NCBI GenBank assembly: GCA_005885565.1
Contig: VAXK01000201.1
Span: forward strand, 1-24,085
Source: Actinomycetota bacterium
GTDB taxonomy: Bacteria > Actinomycetota > Thermoleophilia > Gaiellales > Gaiellaceae
DNA length: 24,085 nucleotides
Direction of reading: 5' to 3'
This document shows positions 6,226 through 13,936 of the stretch, piece by piece. The notes beneath the pieces were generated by a model. It saw nothing but the letters and a program-made list of their open reading frames with translations. It did not search any database and had not been told where the DNA came from. Position 1 is the first letter of the stretch. Each line of letters opens with the position of its first letter. Made by a program: the position numbers and the translations under genes.

Positions 6226-6894
6226 TTCGAGCCGCGCCAGCGCGCGGTGGATCTCGTCGAGACCGCGCAGGTGCTCGAGCTCGCGCCGGTGGTCGCCCCG
6301 CCATGCGGTCTCCGCCAAGTCGACGAGAGCGCCCTGGAGGCTCCGGATTCCTGCGACGAGGTCGAGCTGAGCCACGCGTCCGGACGGGCTCGGCGGCGGC
6401 GCCTCCTCGACGCGGTCGGCGAGAGCCTCGAGACCGGGAAGCCCCTCGGCGACCGCGCCGGGAACGTTGACCCGCTCCGACTGCTCGAGGGTCGCCAGCA
6501 GCTGGGCCACCCCCATCCGGACGGAGGGGAGGAGGCGATTCCACTCACCGGCCGCAGCATGGGGCGCGGCCAACTCCGGCTCGAGCCAGGCCTGCGCGAG
6601 ACTGCTGCGGGCGAGTCTCGGAACCGGCTGGGCCAGGTGCTTCAAGAGCCGGTAGCCGACGACGAGCGACAGGAGCCCGGGCAAGAGGAAGAACGTCGCG
6701 GCCGTCGGCACGACCGCCGTATGGAAGGTCGCGGTGATGACCGCCGAGGCGGCGAAGCCCGCGAGGCTGCGGCCGAGCGTGACGACGAAGGCCGCCCCGA
6801 GGCTGAGCTCGAACTCGCAGAACGCCCGCAGGAGCAGCGGCAGGAGCACCGACGCCACGAGCGCGCCGGCGAGCGTCGGCGCGAGCGAGGTCAC
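6214..6894 (-). CDS. Membrane protein with a C-terminal helical domain, function unknown
   Basis: 226 residues from a GTG at 6894, which overlaps the stop of the upstream small membrane gene as GTGA. About three membrane segments occupy residues 4-85 (LAGALVASVLLPLLLRAF, AAFVVTLGRSLAGFAASAV, TAATFFLLPGLLSLVVGY). The remaining 140 residues are soluble and helical, rich in Ala, Leu, Glu and Arg (for example RRELEHLRGLDEIHRALARL near the end), perhaps a coiled coil. No enzyme motif is seen. The frame stays open far upstream, but the residues there are Arg-rich and not protein-like. It follows pgsA and may be co-transcribed with it. No family recognised. Confidence 0.7.
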   Translation of the reverse strand: MTSLAPTLAGALVASVLLPLLLRAFCEFELSLGAAFVVTLGRSLAGFAASAVITATFHTAVVPTAATFFLLPGLLSLVVGYRLLKHLAQPVPRLARSSLAQAWLEPELAAPHAAAGEWNRLLPSVRMGVAQLLATLEQSERVNVPGAVAEGLPGLEALADRVEEAPPPSPSGRVAQLDLVAGIRSLQGALVDLAETAWRGDHRRELEHLRGLDEIHRALARLESAR

Positions 6895-7076
6895 GGTGAG
6901 CGTGCCGGCTCGAAGGCGCTTCCGAAGCGGGCGGCGCCGAGAAGCGGCGCCCACAGCATCGTCGCGACCATTCCGCCGGCCCAGCCGGAGACGAGCAGAG
7001 CGCCCACCGAAGGCCAAACTGGCGGCTGCGAGGCTGAAGCGGTGTCGATCACGGCGGCGCAGCCAATCGGCGGCAC
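6891..7076 (-). CDS. Small membrane protein translationally coupled to the next gene
   Basis: 61 residues from the GTG at 7076, or 53 from a second GTG at 7052. A short polar start (IDTASASQPPVWPS) leads into one or two hydrophobic segments (VGALLVSGWAGGMVATMLWA) and a short tail ending EPARSP. The stop overlaps the start of the 226-aa gene (GTGA). About 80 percent of third positions are G/C, clearly higher than in the competing frame over the same bases. The competing frame (starting MPNSAADWLRRRDRHRFS) is continuous with the 226-aa gene, so a sequencing frameshift that splits one longer membrane protein is a real alternative. Confidence 0.5.
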   Translation of the reverse strand: MPPIGCAAVIDTASASQPPVWPSVGALLVSGWAGGMVATMLWAPLLGAARFGSAFEPARSP

Positions 7077-7118
7077 TGTTTGGCATCGGCAACGGCCCGA
7101 AGCCGTCCGATCCCTCGG

Positions 7119-7661
7119 TCAGGCGACGGCGCCGGACCGGAAGACGCGCGGGGCGAGCCGGGCGTAGTCGAGCCCGGACACGAGCGTCAGGACGACGGCG
7201 ACGAACAGGGCCCACCAGCCGACGCGGTCGCTCCACGCGCCCGCCGCCGCGTAGCCGCCGAGCGCACCAGCGATCGCCTGCGACCACGTCTTCAGCTTCC
7301 CCAGATCGCGGGCCTCGAGCACGACGCCCCGCTCGAGCGCCGCGAGCCGCAGGCCGGAGACGAGGAGCTCGCGGGCGACGATCGCCGCCACCATCCAGCC
7401 CGGGACGACGCCGGCGTCGACGAGCATCACCAGGACGGCGAGCACCAGGACCTTGTCCGCCATCGGGTCGAGGAGGGAGCCGAGGGACGACGTGCGCCCG
7501 CGACTGCGCGCGATCCGCCCGTCGAACCAGTCGGTCGCCATCGCGACGACGAACGCGGTCGTGGCCCAGTACGCATGCCCCTCGAACGGCCACGCGAAGA
7601 GGACCACCACCACCGGCACCGCGGCCGCCCGCGCCACGGTGAGCTGATCCGGAAGGTCCAT
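7119..7661 (-). CDS. pgsA: CDP-diacylglycerol-glycerol-3-phosphate 3-phosphatidyltransferase family protein
   Basis: 180 residues, the usual size for PgsA, from the ATG at 7661. The CDP-alcohol phosphatidyltransferase signature DxxDGxxARx8GxxxDxxxD is complete: DWFDGRIAR (44-52), G61, D65 and D69. The aspartates bind metal and the catalytic base is in the last part. About five or six hydrophobic segments place it in the cytoplasmic membrane. It would make phosphatidylglycerol phosphate, the precursor of phosphatidylglycerol and cardiolipin. Related enzymes use inositol phosphate or other alcohols, so the acceptor is inferred from overall similarity to PgsA (start DLPDQLTVARAAAVP, LLDPMADKVLVLAVLV). 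It is divergent from the biotin carboxylase gene with 21 bases between start codons. A TATTCT box lies nine bases upstream. Confidence 0.88.
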   Translation of the reverse strand: MDLPDQLTVARAAAVPVVVVLFAWPFEGHAYWATTAFVVAMATDWFDGRIARSRGRTSSLGSLLDPMADKVLVLAVLVMLVDAGVVPGWMVAAIVARELLVSGLRLAALERGVVLEARDLGKLKTWSQAIAGALGGYAAAGAWSDRVGWWALFVAVVLTLVSGLDYARLAPRVFRSGAVA

Positions 7662-7670
7662 GCTGCGGAG

Positions 7671-7676
7671 AGAATA
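7671..7676 (-). promoter_or_regulatory. Putative -10 box for pgsA
   Basis: TATTCT on the minus strand ends nine bases before the ATG at 7661. It lies within the 21-base gap between pgsA and the divergent carboxylase gene. Confidence 0.4.
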
Positions 7677-7682
7677 GGCCCG

Positions 7683-9452
7683 ATGGCCCCGTTCACGAAG
7701 GTGCTCGTGGCGAACCGCGGCGAGATCGCGATCCGCGTCTTCCGGACGCTGCGCGAGCTCGGGATCGCAACCGTGGCTGTCTACTCCGAGGCCGACCGCT
7801 CGGCCCTCCACGCCGCCGTTGCCGACGAGGCCTACCTCATCGGCCCCGGCCCGCCCGCAGAGAGCTACCTCGACCAGGAGCGGATCCTCGAGGTCGCGGC
7901 CCGCTCCGGCGCCGAAGCGGTGCACCCCGGTTACGGGTTCCTCGCGGAGAACGCGACCTTCGCCCGCGCCTGCACCGCCGCCGGCCTCGTCTGGATCGGG
8001 CCGCCCCCGGACGCAATCGAGGCCATGGGCTCGAAAGTCGCCGCCCGAGCCCGCATGGCCGCCGCGGGGGTGCCGGTGATCCCCGGGACCACGGAACCGG
8101 TGGCATCCGCGTCCGAAGTGCGCCGGCTCGGCGCCGAGCTCGGATTCCCGCTCGCGATCAAGGCCTCAGCCGGTGGCGGCGGGAAGGGCCTCAAGGTCGT
8201 TCGGAGCGCGGACGAGGTGGAGCGCGCATTCGACTCCGCTCGGCGGGAGGGCGAGGCGTACTTCTCCAACTCCGCCGTCTACGTCGAGCGCTTCCTCGAG
8301 GACCCGCGGCACGTCGAGGTCCAGATCCTCGCGGACGCCCACGGCAACGTGATCCACCTCGGCGAGCGCGACTGCACGATCCAGCGGCGTCACCAGAAGC
8401 TGGTCGAAGAGACTCCGTCTCCGGCGGTCGACGCGGAGCTGCGGGCCCGGATTGGCCAGATCGCGGTGGATGCCGCTCGTGCCGTCGGCTACCAGAGCGC
8501 CGGGACGATCGAGGGCCTGCTCGACCGCGAGGGCAACTACTACTTCCTCGAGATGAACACCCGCATTCAGGTCGAGCACACCGTCACGGAGCTCGTGACC
8601 GGCCTGGATCTCGTTCGCGAGCAGGTTCTCATCGCGGCTTCGGAGCCGCTATGGCTGCGCCAGGAGGACGTTCGACTGACCGGCCACGCGATCGAGTGCC
8701 GGATCAACGCCGAGGACCCGTCCAACGGCTTCCTGCCGAGCCCGGGGCGGATCACGGCCTACCGCGAGCCGGCGGGTCCTGGGGTTCGCGTCGACTCGGG
8801 GGTAACCGCGGGGTCGGAGGTCTCCGGCCTCTACGACCCGCTCGTCGCGAAGCTCGTCGTCCACGGCGGCGACCGCGAGCACGCGCGCCGGAGGATGCTG
8901 CGTGCGCTCGGAGAGCTCGAGATCGGCGGCGTCACGACGCTGATCGGCTTCCACCGCGCGCTGCTCGACCATCCCTGCTTCGCGGCTGCGGAGACGTGTC
9001 ACGGCATCGTCGAGTCGGAGCTTCTGGCCCAACGTGCAGAGCAGTTGTCGCATGAGACAACGGTAGCGGCGCAGCCGGACGGATTCCTACGCGAATACGT
9101 GACGAGAGTGGAGCTGGACGGTCGCAGGTTCGAGGTGACGCGGCTCGTCCCGGAGCCGCCCTGGTCGGAGCTCGCCCGGAGGCGCGCCGACCGGTCCAGC
9201 GCGCGAGGCGGCCACGGCGCCGGCCGCGACGCGGTCGTCAGCCCCATGCAGGGCACGGTCCTCGCGATCGAGGTCGCGGAGGGCGAAGAGGTCCGCGCCG
9301 GTCAGGTCCTCTGCATCGTCGAGGCGATGAAGATGGAGAACGAGGTGCACGCCCCGCGTGACGGCATCGTCCGGGAGCTCACGGTCGCCGTGGGCCAGGC
9401 CGTCACGACCGGCCAGGTCATCTGCGTCGTCGCCGCCGACGGCGCCGGCTGA
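7683..9452 (+). CDS. Acyl-CoA carboxylase biotin carboxylase/biotin carrier (alpha) subunit
   Basis: 589 residues from the ATG at 7683. The biotin carboxylase part spans about 5-450: KVLVANRGEIAIRVFRTLRE (6-25), HPGYGFLAEN (81-90), the ATP-binding loop ASAGGGGKGLK (161-171), the active-site region FLEMNTRIQVEHTVTE (288-303) and RINAEDP (340-346). After a variable linker the biotin carrier domain covers about 516-586, with the biotinylation motif EAMKMEN (547-553; biotin on Lys550). This fused layout is the actinobacterial AccA/PccA alpha chain. It carboxylates its own biotin with ATP and bicarbonate and passes the carboxyl group to a beta subunit, most likely the 1539-3122 product. It is divergent from pgsA and convergent with the ABC permease gene. 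Confidence 0.94.
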   Translation: MAPFTKVLVANRGEIAIRVFRTLRELGIATVAVYSEADRSALHAAVADEAYLIGPGPPAESYLDQERILEVAARSGAEAVHPGYGFLAENATFARACTAAGLVWIGPPPDAIEAMGSKVAARARMAAAGVPVIPGTTEPVASASEVRRLGAELGFPLAIKASAGGGGKGLKVVRSADEVERAFDSARREGEAYFSNSAVYVERFLEDPRHVEVQILADAHGNVIHLGERDCTIQRRHQKLVEETPSPAVDAELRARIGQIAVDAARAVGYQSAGTIEGLLDREGNYYFLEMNTRIQVEHTVTELVTGLDLVREQVLIAASEPLWLRQEDVRLTGHAIECRINAEDPSNGFLPSPGRITAYREPAGPGVRVDSGVTAGSEVSGLYDPLVAKLVVHGGDREHARRRMLRALGELEIGGVTTLIGFHRALLDHPCFAAAETCHGIVESELLAQRAEQLSHETTVAAQPDGFLREYVTRVELDGRRFEVTRLVPEPPWSELARRRADRSSARGGHGAGRDAVVSPMQGTVLAIEVAEGEEVRAGQVLCIVEAMKMENEVHAPRDGIVRELTVAVGQAVTTGQVICVVAADGAG

Positions 9453-9454
9453 CG

Positions 9455-9469
9455 GGCGCCGACGGCGCC
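9455..9469. terminator. GC-rich hairpin between convergent genes
   Basis: GGCGCC-GAC-GGCGCC can fold into a six-pair stem with a three-base loop. It begins three bases after the carboxylase stop and is readable from both directions. The larger unit GCCGACGGCGCCG occurs twice in direct order (9435-9447 and 9458-9470). No T-tract is present, so termination is only possible, not shown. Confidence 0.35.
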
Positions 9470-9485
9470 GAGCCGCCGCCCCGAC

Positions 9486-10229
9486 CTACAGCGTCCGCTG
9501 GTACGCGCGAAACGTCCAGGTCGCGAAGGCCGAGGTGACGGCCGTCGCCGCGACGAGGAGCAGCAGGTCGATGCCGACGCCGTCCCAGTTCCGGTCGTAG
9601 ACGACCGCGTCGCGCGCCGCGCGCACTCCCCAGTTCACGGGGTTGAAGCGGGCGAGCTCCTGCATCCAGTGCGGCATGACGCGCTGGGTGATCAGGATCG
9701 ACGAGAGGAACATGAGCGGCAGCCCGACGAAGTTCGAGGCGGCGATCATCGTCGCCTCGCGCCGCACGAGCAGGGCGATGCCGTGCGAGACGCCCGAGAA
9801 GACCATCGAGACGAGCGCGGCGGCCACCAACAGAACCACCACGCCCGCCACGCCACCGTGGACACGGACGCCGAGCGCGAAGCCGACGACGAGGATGACG
9901 ATCGCCTGGATGAACGCGATCAGCCCCGAGCGGACGACCTGCGAGAGGACGATCGAGAGGCGGCTCGCCGGCGTTGCGAGGAAGCGGTCGACGACGTGGC
10001 GGTCGAGGTCGGTGACCATCGCCATCCCTGCCCATGTGCCGCCGAAGAAGGCGTTCATGACGACGATTCCCGGCAGGAGGAACTCGATGTACGAGCCGGC
10101 CCCGCCGCGGAGCGACGGGACGCGCGAGAAGAGCTGGCCGTAGAGGAGGAGCCAGATCATCGGCTGGATGAGCAGGAGCGCGATCCAGATCGGCTCGCGC
10201 ATGAGGTTGCGGAGCTGGCGCCCGACCAT
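9486..10229 (-). CDS. ABC-2 type transporter permease (DrrB-like)
   Basis: 247 residues from the ATG at 10229, with six hydrophobic segments. Hallmarks of ABC-2 exporter permeases are present: IEFLLPGIVVMNAFFGGTW in the second span, the cytoplasmic VDRFLATPASRLSIVLSQVV coupling loop, and FNPVNWGVRAARD between the last spans. It would form the membrane channel for the ATPase encoded just upstream (10253-11233). Homologous proteins usually begin a few residues earlier with an AHTWWM-like segment. That segment is in frame here (VAAHTWWMVGRQ), so a CTG at 10256 overlapping the ATPase stop (CTGA) may be the true start. Substrate unknown; drugs, lipids and cell-wall precursors are all known for the family. 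Confidence 0.88.
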   Translation of the reverse strand: MVGRQLRNLMREPIWIALLLIQPMIWLLLYGQLFSRVPSLRGGAGSYIEFLLPGIVVMNAFFGGTWAGMAMVTDLDRHVVDRFLATPASRLSIVLSQVVRSGLIAFIQAIVILVVGFALGVRVHGGVAGVVVLLVAAALVSMVFSGVSHGIALLVRREATMIAASNFVGLPLMFLSSILITQRVMPHWMQELARFNPVNWGVRAARDAVVYDRNWDGVGIDLLLLVAATAVTSAFATWTFRAYQRTL

Positions 10230-10252
10230 CCACCAGGTGTGCGCGGCGACCT

Positions 10253-11233
10253 TCAGGGCGCCGCCTTGCCGTCGACCGCGACGTCCTCGGCGGCGAACTC
10301 CCGCCCGGTGTAGTGGAGGTAGACGTCGTCGAGCGAGGGCCGGTGCGTCGTCACCGACTCCACCCGCACCCCGCTGCCCTCGAGCGCGGACAGGATCGCC
10401 GGCACCGCCTGCGCGCCGTTCGGGACGCGCGTGCGCAACAACCGGCCGTCGACCGTCGTCTCCGTCGCCCCGTCGAGGGCGTCGACGATCCCGGCGGCCT
10501 CGGCGCCCTGCCCGTCGCCGAGCTCGACCGTCACGGCCTCGCCGCGCAGGTCGCGCTTGAGCGCTTCCGGCGGGCCCTCGACGACGATCTCGCCGCGGCT
10601 CACGATCGCAACCCGCTCTGCGAGTCGGTCGGCCTCCTCGAGGTAGTGCGTGGTCAGGAGGATGGTCAGCCGCTCCTGCTCGGCCAGGCGCTCGACCTCG
10701 ACCCACATCGCGGCCCGCGCCTCGGGGTCGAGCCCCGTCGTCGGCTCGTCGAGGAAGAGCACGCTCGGCCGGTGGACGAGCCCCAGCGCGATGTCGAGCC
10801 GCCGCTTCATCCCGCCCGAGTACCCGCGGACGACCCGGTCGGCCGCGTCCGCGATCCCAACGAGGTCGAGAAGCTCGTCGACCCGGCGGCGGAGCTCGTC
10901 CCCCGGGACTCCTTGGATGCGGCCCTGGAGCAGGAGGTTCTCCCGCCCGGTCGCCTCGCGGTCGACGCCCGACTCCTGCGGGACGTAGCCGATCGACCCG
11001 CGCACGCGGTTCGGCTCGTGGACGACGTCGTGGCCGGCGACGAACGCGCGGCCGACATCCGGCCTCGTGAGCGTCGTGAGGACCCGCACCGTCGTGGACT
11101 TCCCCGCACCGTTCGGCCCGAGCAGTCCGAAGACCTCGCCCGCGCGCACTGAGAACGTGACGCCGGCAAGCGCCCGTACGGGTCCATACCGCTTCTGGAG
11201 CCCGTCTGCGACGATCGCATCCTCGGCGGCCAC
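10253..11233 (-). CDS. ABC transporter ATP-binding protein (DrrA-like)
   Basis: 326 residues from a GTG at 11233. All nucleotide-binding motifs are intact: Walker A GPNGAGKST (39-47), Q-loop YVPQE (83-87), signature YSGGM (138-142), Walker B VLFLDEP (158-164) and switch histidine in TTHYLEEAD. After about residue 225 comes a C-terminal accessory domain of the DUF4162 kind found in DrrA/CcmA exporters. It powers the permease encoded directly downstream. The gene is transcribed away from sucC from a TAGACT box seven bases before its GTG, within a 29-base shared intergenic space. Confidence 0.93.
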   Translation of the reverse strand: MAAEDAIVADGLQKRYGPVRALAGVTFSVRAGEVFGLLGPNGAGKSTTVRVLTTLTRPDVGRAFVAGHDVVHEPNRVRGSIGYVPQESGVDREATGRENLLLQGRIQGVPGDELRRRVDELLDLVGIADAADRVVRGYSGGMKRRLDIALGLVHRPSVLFLDEPTTGLDPEARAAMWVEVERLAEQERLTILLTTHYLEEADRLAERVAIVSRGEIVVEGPPEALKRDLRGEAVTVELGDGQGAEAAGIVDALDGATETTVDGRLLRTRVPNGAQAVPAILSALEGSGVRVESVTTHRPSLDDVYLHYTGREFAAEDVAVDGKAAP

Positions 11234-11240
11234 GCGCGCG

Positions 11241-11254
11241 AGTCTAGTTAGAGT
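11241..11254. promoter_or_regulatory. Back-to-back leaderless -10 boxes for the ABC ATPase gene and sucC
   Basis: TAGACT on the minus strand (11246-11241) ends seven bases before the ATPase GTG at 11233. TAGAGT on the plus strand (11249-11254) ends eight bases before the sucC GTG at 11263. Only two bases separate the boxes, so polymerase bound at one would block the other. No -35 consensus stands out on either side. Confidence 0.5.
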
Positions 11255-11262
11255 CCGCCGCC

Positions 11263-12405
11263 GTGGATCTCTACGAGTACCAGGGCAAGGAGCTCTTCCG
11301 CCGCCACGGCATCCCGGTCTCGGACGGCCGCCTCGCGACGACCCCGGACGAGGCGCGAAGCGCGGCGCAGGAGCTCGGGGGCCAGGTCGTCGTGAAGGCG
11401 CAGGTCCTCACCGGCGGGCGCGGCAAGGCCGGGGGCGTGAAGCTCGCCGACGGTCCGGACGAGGCAGACGCGCGCGCGCGCGAGATCCTCGGCCTCGACA
11501 TCCGCGGCCACGTCGTGCGCAAGCTCTGGATCGAGCGCGCGTCGGACATCGCGAAGGAGTACTACCTCTCGGTCACGTTCGACCGGGGCGCGAAGAAGCC
11601 GCTCCTCATGCTGACGAAGGAGGGCGGCGTCGAGATCGAGCAGGTCGCAGCCGAGAGCCCCGACGCGCTCGCCCGGCTCCACGTCGACCCGCTCGCCGGC
11701 TTCCACCCGTTCGCGGCGAGGCGGCTGATCTACGCGGCCGGGATCGACGACCCGGACGAGCAGCGCCAGATCCTGCCGATCGTGACCCGGCTCTACGAGT
11801 GCTTCACCGGCTCGGACGCGATGCTCTGCGAGATCAACCCGCTCATCGTGACCCCCGAAGGCGAGGTGCGTGCGCTCGACGCCAAGGTCACGGTCGACGA
11901 CAACGCGCTCTTCGAGCATCCCGACATCGCCGAGATGCAGGACCTCGACGCCGTACCGCCCGAGGAGCGCGCCGCGCGCGAGAAGGGCGTGACGTACGTG
12001 AAGCTCGACGGCGAGGTCGGGATCCTCGGCAACGGCGCCGGGCTCGTCATGTCCACGCTGGACGTGGTCGCGCTCGCCGGCGGGCGGCCGGCGAACTTCT
12101 GCGACCTCGGCGGCGGCGGCCAGGCGCAGGGCGTCGTCGACGCGCTCGAGGTGATCACCGCCGACCCGCAGGTGCGCTCGATCCTCTTCAACATCTTCGG
12201 CGGGATCACGCGCGGCGACGAGGTCGCGCGCGGCATCCTGCAGGCGCTCGGCCAGATGTCGATCTCGCATCCGATCGTCGTGCGCCTGGACGGGACGAAC
12301 GCGGAGGAGGGCCGCAGGATCCTGGCCGAGGCGGCCCCGGCCAACCTCCACGTCGAGCCGACGATGCTCGAGGCGGCACGGCGGGCCGTGGAGCTGGCGG
12401 CGTGA
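11263..12405 (+). CDS. sucC: Succinate-CoA ligase (ADP/GDP-forming) beta subunit
   Basis: 380 residues, the normal length. An N-terminal ATP-grasp domain begins MDLYEYQGKELFRRHGIP and contains VVVKAQVLTGGRGKAGGVK (the nucleotide-binding loop). Metal-site residues appear in ECFTGSDAMLCEINPLIV. The C-terminal CoA-ligase part has GILGNGAGLVMSTLD, ANFCDLGGGG and ILFNIFGGITRGDEVARG. With SucD it converts succinyl-CoA, ADP or GDP and phosphate to succinate, CoA and NTP in the citric acid cycle. GTG start with a leaderless-type TAGAGT box. Its stop overlaps the start of an embedded methyltransferase gene (GTGA), so sucD is not directly adjacent. Confidence 0.95.
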   Translation: MDLYEYQGKELFRRHGIPVSDGRLATTPDEARSAAQELGGQVVVKAQVLTGGRGKAGGVKLADGPDEADARAREILGLDIRGHVVRKLWIERASDIAKEYYLSVTFDRGAKKPLLMLTKEGGVEIEQVAAESPDALARLHVDPLAGFHPFAARRLIYAAGIDDPDEQRQILPIVTRLYECFTGSDAMLCEINPLIVTPEGEVRALDAKVTVDDNALFEHPDIAEMQDLDAVPPEERAAREKGVTYVKLDGEVGILGNGAGLVMSTLDVVALAGGRPANFCDLGGGGQAQGVVDALEVITADPQVRSILFNIFGGITRGDEVARGILQALGQMSISHPIVVRLDGTNAEEGRRILAEAAPANLHVEPTMLEAARRAVELAA

Positions 12406-13055
12406 GCGACGTCTGGTCGGCCCGCGCGGAGGCCTTCCGCGCGAGCGAGCCGCATCGCGAGGGCGACGACCTCGACCTCGCCGTCGAGTGGTGCGAGCCG
12501 GCAGAGGGCGTCAAGGCGCTCGACGTCGCGACCGGCGGCGGCCACGTCGCGCGGAGGCTGCGCGAGGCGGGCTGCGAAGTCGTGACGGTCGACCCCGCGC
12601 CCGGGATGCAGCCGGACGTCGTCGGCCGCGCCGAGAGCCTCCCGTTCGCGGACGGGAGCTTCGACGTCGTCGTCTGCCGGATCGCCGCGCACCACTTCCC
12701 GGACATCGCCGCCGCCGTCGAGGAGATGGCGCGCGTCTCGCAGAGGCTGCTCGTGGTCGACGACCTGCTGTTCGACGGCGAAGGCGTCGAGGAGGCCCAC
12801 CGGTTGCGCGACCCGACACACGTCCGCAGCTACACCGAGGACGAGTGGCGGGAGCTCCTGGGTACGAACGGCTTCGAGGTCGAGCAGGTCGAGGTGCTCG
12901 GAGGCCGGCGCCTCGCGCTCGAGCCCTGGCTCGACCGCGTCGAGGTTCCGGCGGATGATCGGCCCCGAATCCTGGAGCTGCTCGGGGACGCCTCCGACGG
13001 CGAGACCGTGCGCATGCCGCTCGTCGTCCTCCAGGGCAGGAAGTCTCAGTCCTGA
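12402..13055 (+). CDS. Class I SAM-dependent methyltransferase embedded between sucC and sucD
   Basis: 217 residues from a GTG at 12402 that overlaps the sucC stop by four bases. The SAM-binding fold is clear: motif I ALDVATGGGHVARRL (39-53), the acidic end of strand 2 in VVTVDPAPGM (60-69, Asp64), motif II/III AESLPFADGSFDVVVCRIAA (78-97) and HHFPD. This is the UbiE/Methyltransf_11 pattern. Later YTEDEWRELLGTNGFEVEQVEV (144-165) also resembles this group. Small-molecule acceptors (quinones, lipids, others) are usual, but the substrate cannot be read from sequence. Its TGA shares a base with the ATG of sucD (TGATG), so all three genes should be translationally coupled. Confidence 0.88.
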   Translation: MSDVWSARAEAFRASEPHREGDDLDLAVEWCEPAEGVKALDVATGGGHVARRLREAGCEVVTVDPAPGMQPDVVGRAESLPFADGSFDVVVCRIAAHHFPDIAAAVEEMARVSQRLLVVDDLLFDGEGVEEAHRLRDPTHVRSYTEDEWRELLGTNGFEVEQVEVLGGRRLALEPWLDRVEVPADDRPRILELLGDASDGETVRMPLVVLQGRKSQS

Positions 13056-13936
13056 TGGCGATCGTCGTCGACAATGACACGCGGCTCGTCGTCCAGGGCC
13101 TGACCGGGCGCGAGGGGCGATTCCACGGCCTCCGCAACCGGGGCCACGGCACGCAGGTCGTCGCCGGGGTCACGCCCGGCAAGGGCGGCCAGGACGTCGA
13201 GGGCGTCCCCGTCTTCGACACCGTCGCCGACGCGGTGGCCGAGATGGGCGCGAACACGACGATGGTCTTCGTGCCGGCGCGCTTCGCCACCGACGCGATC
13301 TACGAGGCGGTCGACGCGGGCATCGGCACCGTAATCTGCATCGCCGAAGGCCTGCCGGCGCACGAGATGCTCGGCGTCTACAACTACATCCGCACGCTCG
13401 GGATCACGATGCTCGGCCCGAACTGCCCGGGCGCGCTCTCGCCGGGGAAGGCGAACGTCGGGATCATCCCGGCCGAGATCTTCCGCGAGGGCGGCGTCGG
13501 TCTCGTGAGCCGTTCCGGCACGCTCACGTACCAGATCGGCCATGAGCTGACGCAGCTCGGGCTGGGCAACTCGACGATCGTCGGCATCGGCGGCGACCCT
13601 GTCGTCGGCTCGTCGTTCGTCGACGTGCTCCGGCGCTTCGAGGGCGACGACGAGACGGAGCTCGTCGTCATGGTCGGCGAGATCGGCGGCGACGAGGAGG
13701 AGAAGGCGGCGCGCTTCATCGAGGCCGAGATGACGAAGCCGGTGCTCGCCTACATCGCGGGCTTCACGGCGCCGCCGGGGAAGACGATGGGCCACGCGGG
13801 AGCGATCATCTCGGGCTCCTCCGGAACGGCGCAGGGGAAGAAGGAGGCGCTCGAGGCCTGCGGCGTGCAGGTCGGAACGACGCCGACGGAGGTGGCGCAG
13901 CTCGTCGCCGAGCGGATGGGCGCGCGCTCGAGGTGA
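13055..13936 (+). CDS. sucD: Succinate-CoA ligase (ADP/GDP-forming) alpha subunit
   Basis: 293 residues from the ATG at 13055. The CoA-binding Rossmann part includes LVVQGLTGREGRFH (11-24), GTQVVAGVTPGKGG (32-45) and GPNCPGALSP (121-130). The catalytic domain has VSRSGTLTYQ (151-160), GIGGDPVVGSSFVD (177-190) and the phosphohistidine in GKTMGHAGAIISG (242-254, His247). It forms the phosphorylated catalytic subunit of succinyl-CoA synthetase with SucC. Its ATG overlaps the methyltransferase stop. Its own stop overlaps the next gene's GTG (GTGA), extending the coupled run to four genes. Confidence 0.95.
   Translation: MAIVVDNDTRLVVQGLTGREGRFHGLRNRGHGTQVVAGVTPGKGGQDVEGVPVFDTVADAVAEMGANTTMVFVPARFATDAIYEAVDAGIGTVICIAEGLPAHEMLGVYNYIRTLGITMLGPNCPGALSPGKANVGIIPAEIFREGGVGLVSRSGTLTYQIGHELTQLGLGNSTIVGIGGDPVVGSSFVDVLRRFEGDDETELVVMVGEIGGDEEEKAARFIEAEMTKPVLAYIAGFTAPPGKTMGHAGAIISGSSGTAQGKKEALEACGVQVGTTPTEVAQLVAERMGARSR

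Noticed and set aside
9435..9470. GCCGACGGCGCCG direct repeat as a possible attachment or mobile element site
   Set aside because: It is short, GC-only, partly coding, and more simply explained by codon bias plus the adjacent hairpin.
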